Assembly: GCF_963855985.1 (NCBI RefSeq)
Contig: NC_087093.1
Location: 3,045,501-3,109,500 of the forward strand
Direction: 5' to 3'
From: Ostrinia nubilalis
Taxonomy: Eukaryota > Arthropoda > Insecta > Lepidoptera > Crambidae
Length of the DNA stretch: 64,000 bases
Shown: positions 55,601 through 64,000 of the stretch, in pieces
Numbering within the stretch: the stretch's first letter is position 1
Layout: every line of letters starts with the position of its first letter
Made by a program: the position numbers and the translations under genes
The notes under the pieces: generated by a model
Databases searched by the model: none
Seen by the model: the letters and a program-made list of their open reading frames with translations, nothing else
Told to the model about the DNA's origin: nothing

Positions 55601-57440
55601 CCAGATAGTTGCATTTTGGAGGCACTCAATACCTTAAGATTCTTCCTTATCTAAGGGGTCTTTTGACTGAAGAATACTTGTAGAACCGGTAAATTTTCTT
55701 TATCAATAGTGCCGGCCAAGTTTGACAGCATGGCATCGAGTAGGAAGATCCACATGGCTCTTTTTTAAGTTCGATCTTGTGGAACATTGAATACAACTGG
55801 GTACTAAATGGAACCCTTTTCAAGGCATGGATATTTCAAGGTATCTGTCATGCAGATAGTTTCATCATTACAAGAATATCCTCATAAATAAATAAATACC
55901 TAACTTTCACAGCGAGGCGGCTTGCCTGGGCGCCACAGACAGCATTACGGTCGCCCTAGGCCAGGGACTACATATATTTAAAGGCATCCCTGACAACTTC
56001 ACTTGACGCCCACACCACTGTCAGAACTAAGGCCCAGATAAAATATCTAAGAGTTATCCTGTTAATCACCAGTGGCGCCAAGTAGTGAGCGCAAATACGG
56101 TGACCTTATGTATATAACCAGTGGCAGCTCGCACTTTTTCCAATCCGTCGCCGTGCGAATGGAAGACAGCTTGCTTCCCTAATTTGGAGGTCCGAAAACT
56201 CTCATGTCGGAAGGCTATGGAGATACGCTATCTATACTGGTACCCTCAAAAGCATGATTCTGTCCCATCTAAGGCATCACCCTCATAGGAAAGGGTAACG
56301 CTGCCCATCTTCTAAGACCTTAACAGGCAGAAAGTCTACAGGGCTACATCGTCGTCTTTAATGCAGCGTGAAGAACGAGGTGAAAGCTCCGCCATAGGAG
56401 GACAGAGAGGCCGTTTGACGTGAGACTCGCTAGACTGTGCTGTAGTCTAATAGTTGATAAACCACCTCGCCGTGGGCTGTGGCTAAGTTGGGTACCTTAT
56501 TCGCACTCGTGCTGAAGTTTAAGGTCTAGCGATCGCACTATGACTGGGCACGGATCCTTCGAGTCCTACCTGTATTGCGGTGGCTAGGAGCATACGACAC
56601 ACCATATTCTTGCGGGATAGCATAGTCAAAGCTATGTGGACGGTAACAAAAGTTGGGTGGTAATGAAGCACATATATCTGAGAAGACAAGGTGCCACAAG
56701 AAGCTGCAGTACGATAGCGCGACTACGAACCAAGTGCGGGTGCATTTTAATTCGCTCCAGGGAAGGTGACAGTATGATTGCCTCCTATCTTCCTTCCTCG
56801 GTAATGGCCAGCGTAACGGGGGCGTGAGGCCGCGCGGAAGGCATTGTATAGATAGGCCACCACCACCGTCTGCTGACGGTGAGTGTGTGTACGGAAAAGC
56901 TGTGTACTTCCAGTTGCTCTCGTCCCAACTTTCGCCGTGTAGGTGGGAGATCTTTGTCCGGAATCTCAAAGTTAGCACTTATAGAGAGTGACGGGGCACC
57001 AGGGTATTTTTAGTGGGTATATGTTCATCCTTCTGACGGGTATATGTTTGCAATATCATGTAAGCATTATCATGTAATAGTAAATTCTAAATGCAGTTAA
57101 TTTAAACTTTTGTTTGTAAGTGTTACCTGCTTATCTTTATTTCTGAATGCCTTAATATGCTTAATAAATAAATAAAATAAATTTTACGATTTTTTACTTA
57201 TATCATGTATTATAAAGTAGCATAGGAGAAGAACTTGGTTGCGTTGAGTCTAATAAATGACCCTAGATACTTCAGTCGTGTTGTATATCATATTTTATAT
57301 TGTTTTGTCTTCACTTTTGTGTCCACGAAATATGGCCAAAATACAATTTCTCAGCGTAAAACACCGTTACTGGCACTAACTTATAGATAAAAAACAAACT
57401 TTTCCAAAGTAAAACATTTATAATGGCAGTTACGGCTAGA
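55601..57440. other. Right half of the 6-kb TIR element, no gene recognised
   Basis: Open frames such as 56538-56978 (minus) carry no recognisable domain. The stretch looks like decayed coding or captured DNA. Confidence 0.4.
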
Positions 57441-57928
57441 AGATTCTTGAATTTTCCGACGTAAAAATAAGTAAGTGCCACCTACTTATAATAGTAACTT
57501 CAATTTTCCCGAGTAAAACAACGCAACTACGTTATGCCTACAGTTAACTGATTAATTTACCGTTGGTTTAATGTTGACTGAAATAAATTAGGTCAGAAAT
57601 CATAATAATACCTATTTCCTTCATAAATTACGTATCAATTTACTCGATCTGCGCGGATGAAAGTGGCAGTTGCGGGGCTGGGCGCGGATTAAGGCGTGCG
57701 GTCCAACGTAAAATTTCTTAACTCCCACTAATGCAATTTTACTGCGGAAATCGTTCTAATTTTGTAGTTGCGGGATTTGTTTTTTGACGTTTTAAGGTTC
57801 AATTTGAATAAAAACTGTATGTTTTTTTAACTGAGCCGAAACTGTTGGGTGCTCTGAAGGTTTTGCAAACAAAAACGGCAAATCACGGAACTGGTAGATA
57901 CTGAACTATACGTAGGGACCGTCGATAT

Positions 57929-58598
57929 ATTTACAGCTCCGTATCATCCTTCTTCAAATGGAGCCGCAGAGAACGCAGTAAAAGTATGTAAAAGAGTAAT
58001 TAAAAAAGCAATTATGACTCGCATGGACGTAGACACAGCTTTGTATAGGTTTTTATTAATATATAGGAACACCTCTCACAATACTACGGGAGACAGTCCG
58101 GCTAAACTGTTGTTAGGTCGAAATTTACGTACTAGACTAGACTGTCTCAAACCTGATCGCGAGAAAAGAATTGGAAAATTACAAGAAAAACAAGAAACTA
58201 GTGCGGGAGGAGTGAGTAGGGAAGTTAAGGTAGGTGAGGAAGTATGGTTTAAAAACTATAATGACGATGTACAATGGAAAAAGGGTAAGGTCATAGAAAA
58301 GTTAGGCGATACCGATTATCGTATCAGTTTAAAGGACGGACAATGTATACATAGACATATTGATCAACTAAAAATATGTAAGGGGTTTGGTGGATCTGCA
58401 CAGGACGATAAAGTAACACAAAGTAAGGAACAGAGAAACCCCGGTTGGTTGTGGTTGCCGGGGGCTGGACCGGCGGAGTGCTCCGCGGCCGGCCCGGGCT
58501 CGGCCGCGCCGGCTCCGCGCCCGCCTGCCCCTCAGCTCGCTCCAAGGAGGTATCCTCTCAGAGAGCGACACCCTCCAACACGATATGGCTTTGAATAA
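57929..58598 (+). pseudogene. pol: Gypsy integrase C-terminal part
   Basis: Resumes the integrase after the insertion: FTAPYHPSSNGAAENAVK, where the Glu is the third catalytic acid. A Lys-rich domain with EVWFKNYNDDVQWKKGKV (GPY/F-like) follows, then a Pro/Ala-rich tail encoded by a GC-rich block and the end YPLRERHPPTRYGFE. With the insertion removed, the reading frame across 51844/57929 is continuous. Confidence 0.85.
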
Positions 58599-58875
58599 TC
58601 CTTATTGTATGTATTTTAGTTAAGAACTAAGTTAGTTTAGTTATTAAGAAATTGTTTTGTGACTGGCTCCTCTTAGATATGTTTACTGTAAATGTACCTA
58701 AATGTATTACTTATTAATAAATATAGACCGACTTATCTTTATGTATACCATTCAAGTACACACGGAGTCCAGTCACGACACTGGAAAACATGTAAGACAT
58801 ATCTGATAACGAAAAAGGTTACTGTACTTTAATTAAATATAATCTCTAGAAATAGTTAGTAAATAAGGGTGGAGG

Positions 58876-59004
58876 TATTGGGTAGTTTACTTATAAATAA
58901 TATAAGTGGGTAGCAAGCAAACTTTGTATGTCAACCAGTTCGGAAATAAATCTTGTAGTGCACACACGCGTCTCATTTAAATTCCAAAAGACTGGTACAT
59001 AATA
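58876..59004 (+). repeat. 3' LTR
   Basis: Identical by eye to the 5' LTR, directly after the purine tract. Confidence 0.85.
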
Positions 59005-60550
59005 GAAAATAGATGAAACTAGACCTATTTTTATCGACAAAAAAGAGGTCAAATTTTTTTTTAAATTTTTTTTAAATTTTTTATAGAATTTTTTTTCTTC
59101 CAATTACTTATTGTAAAGAAAACGTAATAACTTTTAAACTAAGCGGTATATCCTGATAAAATAATGCTAAATAACAGGCGATACTAAAAAAAATACATAA
59201 AATACACAAAAAAGGCCAGCAAATAATAAAAAATTATACTTTTTGAAAAAAATCTGCTAAAAAATTCGTGTTTTTTTGGTTATTTGATAAATTTCTCCAA
59301 AAAATGCCCCTATAACTGGGGGTTTTTATTACTTTGTATTATTCTCTATCATATTACCTTCGTAAAACCAAAAATCGCATGTCTCTATCCCTATCACAAC
59401 GTTTGCAATGATCGTTTGAACTAAGCCTCTCCGGGCGCGCCATTCAACGCTTCGTTAACAACGAAACTGAAAATGGCTCTAAATTTGTAATTTTGATAAA
59501 GACAAGTTAGATTTCAAATAAAAACAAAAGATTTCGAAGTAAAATAAGCATTTTAGTTACAATTAAAATTGTCTCTACCTGTAGCGGAGAATAATGTTGT
59601 GGCAGGCCTTTGTTCAAACGACCATAGCAAATGTTGTGATAGGGATAGAGACATGCGATGTTTGGTTTTACAAAGATAATACGATAGAAAATAATACAAA
59701 GTAATAAAAACCACCTGTTATAGGGACATTTTTTTGAGAAATTTATCAAATAACCAAAAAAATACGAATTTTTAAGCAGATTTTTTTCAAAAAGTATCAT
59801 TTTTTATTATTTGTTGGCATTTTCTGGGTATTATATGTATTTTTTCAGTATCGTCTATTATTTAGCATTATGACTGTTTTTATTTTATCAGGATATACTG
59901 CTTAGTTTAAAAGTTATTACGTTTTCTTTACAATAAGTAATTGGAAGAAAAAAAATTCTATAAAAAATTAAAAAAAAATCTCAAAAAATTTTTGACCTCT
60001 TTTTTGTCGATAAAAATAGGTCTATTTTAATCTATTTTCATATGTACACTTTAACGTGACTCACACTGTATAGAGAAACATTTATTAGATGATGACATTG
60101 TTATTATGGGATTTGGTGGTCATGACAAAAATATTCATCTTCTTCACTCAAATATCTGTGTAATGTTGAGTAAATTGAGTAGGTTTGCTATTGTAATGTA
60201 TCCTATCACTCAAAATTCTTACATAAATGAATATAAATTGAATTATAATATTAAACAATGGACTAAACATTTTAAAAATGTATCAATAATTGACACGTGT
60301 ACATATTTGAATGATGTCCATATAAATCAATACTTTTTTGATAAGGTTAATCTTTGCATCGACTTTATAGAATACCAAAGGCAGTATTTGTCATATGAAA
60401 ATATTAGAATGCGTTTAAGACAATCTAAATCGGTAATTAATAAAACATCTGTTCCACCTAAAAGAGGTACGATACCATTTTATTTCAAAAATACAAAGAA
60501 ACAATCTCATTTATACGATAATATTAAGGCGACCACAAATACATCCCAAT

Positions 60551-61622
60551 CTCAACATTTTTTTCGAGGGTAAAAAAAAAGCAAAATCAAAACTTTACGT
60601 TACTTCACCAAAACATACATGGCATACTTTCAAAAAAGGAATACATTGAGATCACTTTATCAAATATTAGGAAGCATGTAAATCCTGACGTAATGTGCTT
60701 TACAGAAACCTTTGTTAAACAAGGTGAACAAAATAACATCAATATTCATAACTTTGAACTGGCAACCAGCTATTCCAGAACAATGAGAAGGGGAGGGTCC
60801 TGTATTTTGGTAAAAAAAGGAATAGAGTATAAAAAAATAACACTTTTTGATGACTTATCTCAGATATACCACTTTGAATGCTGTGCAGCTAATCTTACAA
60901 CAAACAATATAATTGTCATATGCATCTATAGAATCCCTTCTAAACTAAAACGTGACATAGATTGCTTTTTTGAAAAAATTGATATGCTAATTCATAAATG
61001 TTTGCAGAAATTCCCGAAGAAACTAATTATTATTGCAGGGGACCTTAACATAAATATGCTTGAAAAAAATCAAAACTCTAGGTTTTCGGATATACTAACA
61101 AAATATAATCTGAAGTTACACATCAACGACCCTACTCGGGGTAACGCATGTCTTGACTTAATAGTTAGTAATATAAAAAATGCTACTGGCTCCGTCTTGT
61201 CTCTTTTTCTATCAGACCATGATACTGCACAGGTTCTGAAATTTAATGTTGAACAAAAAAAGGAAAACCCAACACATTATTTTACATTTAATAGATGCTA
61301 CACACAGGAAAATATGATTAAATTTAAGGAGTATTTGAGATGTCTAACGTTTCATAATATTTATTTGCAAAAAGATTTGAATATGGCTTATAATGAATTT
61401 CATGAAATGCTCCAACTAATTTATAAATTATGCTTTCCTGAAACAAGAGTCAAAAACTTCACACCATCTAAGATAAAATGGATGACAAAAGGTCTTAAAA
61501 GAAGTAGCATTGTGAAAAGAAAACTTAGATTTAAATATTATTATGAAAAGAATTACACTAATCGAATAAATTACATGAAATATAATAAACTCTATCAAAA
61601 ATGTATCTACCTACCACTCTAA
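60551..61622 (+). pseudogene. CR1-like ORF2 part 1: APE-type endonuclease
   Basis: Endonuclease of the EEP fold. Landmarks: HQNIHGILSKKEYIEI before the first ATG, CFTETFVK (metal-binding Glu), GDLNINMLEK (Asp/Asn pair, about 61080) and LSDHDTAQV (catalytic Asp-His, about 61218). The conserved N-terminus is open in the -1 frame relative to ORF1 and lacks an ATG; the first ATG is 60693. A tandem CTAC duplication (61607-61614) adds four bases and ends this frame at 61622. Confidence 0.85.
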
Positions 61623-63453
61623 AAAAATTACCAACCAAAAATATGTATCACGCAGCAAAAATGCATGCAAAGCAACCTGGGCAGTCATTAAAGGTGAAAT
61701 GACCAGTTCAAAAGTTAGGAACTATATTAACAAAATAATAGACAATGGCCAGGAATATACAGACCCTGAAAAAATTGCCTCGGCATTTAACAATCATTTT
61801 ATTGACAATAGTAGTAATATATCATTAAATACACCAATTAACACACAAAAAATTGCAAATGCAGGATATGTACAAAACAGTATCTTTTTAACACCAGTTA
61901 CTGCACACACCATCAATAGAATTATAATGTCACTAAAGAATACCAAGTCCGAGGGTTATGACTCCATAAGTACAAAAGTTGTTAAAATATGCAAAGAAGA
62001 ACTATCTCCAATTCTGGCTTTCTTAGTCAATCTTTCACTACAAAATGGGCAATTTCCAGAAAAATTAAAGATTTCTGTTATCAAGCCGTTATACAAAAAG
62101 GGAGAAAAAGCCAACCTAGGAAATTACCGACCAATAGCACTACTACCGGTTTTCTCGAAAATTTTTGAAAGGGTTATGCATTCACAGCTCACTGAATTTT
62201 TAAATAAATATGGAATAATAGCACAAAATCAATATGGATTCCAAAAAAAGAAATCTACTATACATGCAGCATTTGACCTTGTAAACGAGGTGATGCAAAG
62301 CGTCAACGACAAGAAATACACAACAGTGATGTTTCTTGACATGACGAAAGCTTTTGACTGTGTATCTCATGATCAACTTATAAGAAAGCTAGAACGTAGT
62401 GGAATCAGAGGACCGGCTTTGGGTTGGTTAGAGTCCTATGTTACAGGTAGAAGTCAATATGTTGAAGTAACTCAACTTGATTCTAACCATACAGCTCAGA
62501 CATATAGATCCGATTTTCGAGAAAATAAATGCGGCGTCCCACAAGAAAGTGTGCTGGGTCCTTTGCTATTCGTTTTATATATAAATGACCTACCAGAAAT
62601 AACGAAACAAAAAACCATTTTATTTGCGGACGACATATCTGTTATAATATCAACTAATAATAATTCTTCACTGGAACAACACAAAGTTGACATTGTAAAT
62701 ACACTGACATCGATAATACAATGGCTTAATAGTAATAATCTTCAAATTAATTTAACGAAAACTAATATTGTAAATTTTAATAATTTTAAAAATCAATCAG
62801 TTGACATCAATATTAATGGCAAAGTTTTGCAAACCACTACAAATGCTGAGTTTTTAGGTATAAGAATAGATACAAAGCTCACTTGGGCAGATCAAATAGA
62901 CCGGGTTTGTAACAGAGTTAATGGATTTGTCTTCGCTCTGTATAAACTGACCAGGATCTCAAATGTTAATACAGCAATTACATCCTACTACGCTTATGTT
63001 GAATCCATTTTAAGATATGGCCTCATAATCTGGGGAAATGGAACAGACATCAATAAACTGTTCATTGCACAGAAACGTTGCATCAGAGCCATGTGTAACA
63101 TAGCCCCTGATGTCTCATGTAAGCCTTATTTTCAATTGTTAAAAATTTTGCCTCTTCCGTGCCTGTATATTCTTCAGGTTAGTTTATTTGTAAGAAATAA
63201 CAATTGGAAATTCACGCAAGCGAGGGATGTCAATCAAAGGTCGGTTCGAAATCCACACAGGCTAGTTCTGGAAATGGTACCAAAAAATCGACGATTTCAA
63301 AAAAACTGTTATTCTATGTGTAAAACAATTTATAACAAGATACCAAATCGCTTTAAAGAACTGCATATAAATCGATTCAAGTCAGCTTTGCGCACATGGC
63401 TTTTGGAAAGAAGCTTTTACTCGATTGCTGAATTTTTAAAATATAAGGAATAA
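61615..63453 (+). pseudogene. CR1-like ORF2 part 2: reverse transcriptase
   Basis: Continues after the 4-bp duplication. RT motifs in order: LYKKGEKANLGNYRPIALLP (about 62090), FLDMTKAFDCVSHDQL, CGVPQESVLGPLLFVLYIND (E replaces the usual G after PQ), and the catalytic FADDISVI (about 62623). The thumb and C-terminal domain end in SALRTWLLERSFYSI. The G-to-E change in the conserved PQG motif probably harms the enzyme. A jockey/CR1-type RT. Confidence 0.88.
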
Positions 63454-63519
63454 TAATTTATAATCATTAGTCGATGCAGGGTTTAATTTGCTTGTATTTG
63501 ATTGTTTGTGTTTGTGAAC

Positions 63520-64000
63520 ATGACATTATTTGCAGATGACAGTACTATTCTTTTGAGTAATAATAATTGGACATATTTAGAGAATGACATAAATGAAACC
63601 TTGACATCTATTATTGAATGGCTGAGGAATAATAATCTTCGAATAAATTTAGATAAAACTGTAATTATGAATTTTAGACAACATGATAACGATGCAGATA
63701 AACTCAATGTAACATATTGTGGTAAACAACTTGACGTAGTACATTCGACAAAGTTCTTGGGCTTGTATATTGATAGTACCTTAAAATGGAAAAGTCACAT
63801 TGCACACGTTAGGAAGAAACTAAGTCAATTTTCATACGCATTATACAATCTCAGGAAAATTTCTAACAAATCGGCTTTACTAACGGCCTATAATGGTTAT
63901 GTCGTGTCCACACTACGATACGGCATAATATTCTGGGGAAATTCTGTCGATAAAGATCTTGCTTTCAAAGCTCAAAAGCGGTGCATCAGAGCAATGCATA
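63520..64000 (+). pseudogene. Second related RT fragment, open at the window end
   Basis: The frame starts at the catalytic box (MTLFADDSTILLSNNN) and remains open through the last base: FLGLYIDSTLKWKSHI, then LRYGIIFWGNSVDKD and AQKRCIRAMH. It parallels the C-terminal half of the CR1-like RT just upstream but is clearly diverged, so it is a separate, 5'-truncated copy of a related family. Confidence 0.8.

Larger units (their letters stand above)
51845..57924. mobile_element. 6.08-kb TIR element in gypsy integrase
   Basis: Ends are 18-bp perfect inverted repeats CGACGGTCCCTACGTATA, flanked by ATAT on both sides (51841-51844 and 57925-57928). Diverged inverted similarity continues inward, for example 52078-52112 (ACTAACTTTTACGTCGG) against 57455-57500. 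The empty site is verified by the gypsy integrase reading frame. No transposase is recognised; about half the length is a nested hAT. Superfamily unknown. Confidence 0.85.
48204..59004 (+). mobile_element. Ty3/gypsy LTR retrotransposon with 129-bp LTRs
   Basis: LTRs at 48204-48332 and 58876-59004 appear identical; flanks are a 5-bp duplication GAAAA (48199-48203 and 59005-59009). A primer-binding-like TGGCGACAGGAC begins at 48334 and a purine tract AAGGGTGGAGG ends at 58875. Removing the 6,080-bp insertion and its 4-bp duplication leaves about 4.7 kb with gag-pol order protease-RT-RNase H-integrase (gypsy order) and no envelope gene. Identical LTRs argue for recent insertion, yet gag-pol has two one-base frameshifts. 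Confidence 0.9.
48170..60068. mobile_element. Palindromic TA-duplicating element (mariner-like), interrupted by an LTR element
   Basis: Ends CAGTGTGAGTCACGTTAAAG and its complement, flanked by TA (48168-48169 and 60069-60070), fit Tc1/mariner. Without the LTR element it is about 1.09 kb and almost wholly palindromic: sequence from 59010 to about 59430 is mirrored by about 59610 to 60030 (for example GACCTATTTTTATCGAC / GTCGATAAAAATAGGTC). No transposase. It splits the CR1-like ORF1 in the esterase-like domain. Confidence 0.88.
46309..60573 (+). pseudogene. CR1-like ORF1: PHD finger, coiled coil, SGNH-esterase-like domain
   Basis: Pieces: 46309-46381, 47057-48169, 60071-60573. Piece 1 ends inside a PHD finger (CFKCKTL), which resumes in piece 2 (CAVCNNRF, FDCAGFS, WRCNSC), so the 668-bp element cut a zinc finger in two. 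A coiled coil follows (about 47480-47630, LTSKLSSTQEELDN). An esterase-like domain then starts with IYIIGDEQMRGLSS (block I, with E where Ser is usual in GDS) and continues in piece 3 with IVIMGFGGHDKN. The loss of the nucleophile Ser would leave it inactive as an esterase. Such ORF1 proteins bind RNA and help retrotransposition. Here it is disrupted by insertions. Confidence 0.8.
46309..63453 (+). mobile_element. CR1-like non-LTR retrotransposon, split by nested insertions
   Basis: Coding span of one element: ORF1 (46309-60573 in three pieces) and ORF2 (about 60551-63453). Removing the two insertions, each with one copy of its duplication, restores a gap-free ORF1 of 562 codons, so the element was intact at ORF1 when hit. 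The 5' end is not determined; the 3' end is shortly after 63453. PHD finger plus esterase-like ORF1 is characteristic of CR1-group elements. Confidence 0.85.

Noticed and set aside
56538..56978. Transposase of the 6-kb TIR element
   Set aside because: The 146-residue frame has no DDE motif, zinc finger or similarity that I recognise.

Overview
Eukaryotic, AT-rich, intron-compatible DNA from an insect, most likely a moth or butterfly. The evidence is repeat content typical of Lepidoptera: Lep1-type Helitron ends (AATATTATAAATGCGAAAG start, GCGGGCGAAGCCGC hairpin and CTAG end), many 3' tails of an RTE-like retrotransposon (CCAGCAGTGGACGTC followed by a trinucleotide run), and palindromic MITEs. 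No host protein-coding gene was found. Everything I can support belongs to mobile DNA.

Layout. 1-23.8 kb: AT-rich intergenic DNA carrying small TIR elements, Helitron fragments, RTE debris, palindromes and microsatellites. 23,818-40,687: a complete 16.87-kb Polinton/Maverick with 6-bp target duplications (GTTACC) and 116-bp TIRs. Its plus-strand block runs packaging ATPase, an unknown protein, a short fibre-like protein, integrase with chromodomain, a PLA2-domain virion protein, adenain-type protease, penton-like minor capsid, a 48-residue protein, major capsid and a nuclease-like protein. On the minus strand lie two small related genes, protein-primed DNA polymerase B (broken by one in-frame TGA) and an apparent four-exon gene. 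A 189-bp hairpin minisatellite lies next to the right TIR. 40.8-45 kb: a palindrome, a 5'-truncated jockey-like element with a 13-bp duplication, and a second copy of a ~670-bp element that makes 7-bp duplications. 46.2-63.5 kb: a CR1-like non-LTR retrotransposon (PHD finger plus esterase-like ORF1; endonuclease plus RT ORF2). It is split by insertions nested six levels deep: CR1-like > palindromic TA-duplicating element > Ty3/gypsy element with 129-bp LTRs > 6.08-kb TIR element > hAT element with 8-bp duplication > R1-like RT fragment. 63.5-64 kb: start of another RT fragment that runs off the window.

How the genes work together. The Polinton holds the kit expected of a virus-like transposon: self-synthesis (PolB), integration (integrase), genome packaging (ATPase), capsid building (major and minor capsid) and maturation (protease). 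The most interesting observations are: a canonical A-AAA-AAC slippery heptamer abutting the stop of the PLA2 gene, with the protease open in the -1 frame and its conserved N-terminus lacking an ATG; a four-exon gene inside the Polinton whose three introns are all phase 2; a 48-codon gene overlapping both capsid genes by ATGA; and a subterminal minisatellite whose hairpin arms change together. The CR1-like element independently shows a U-UUU-UUU heptamer at its ORF1/ORF2 junction.
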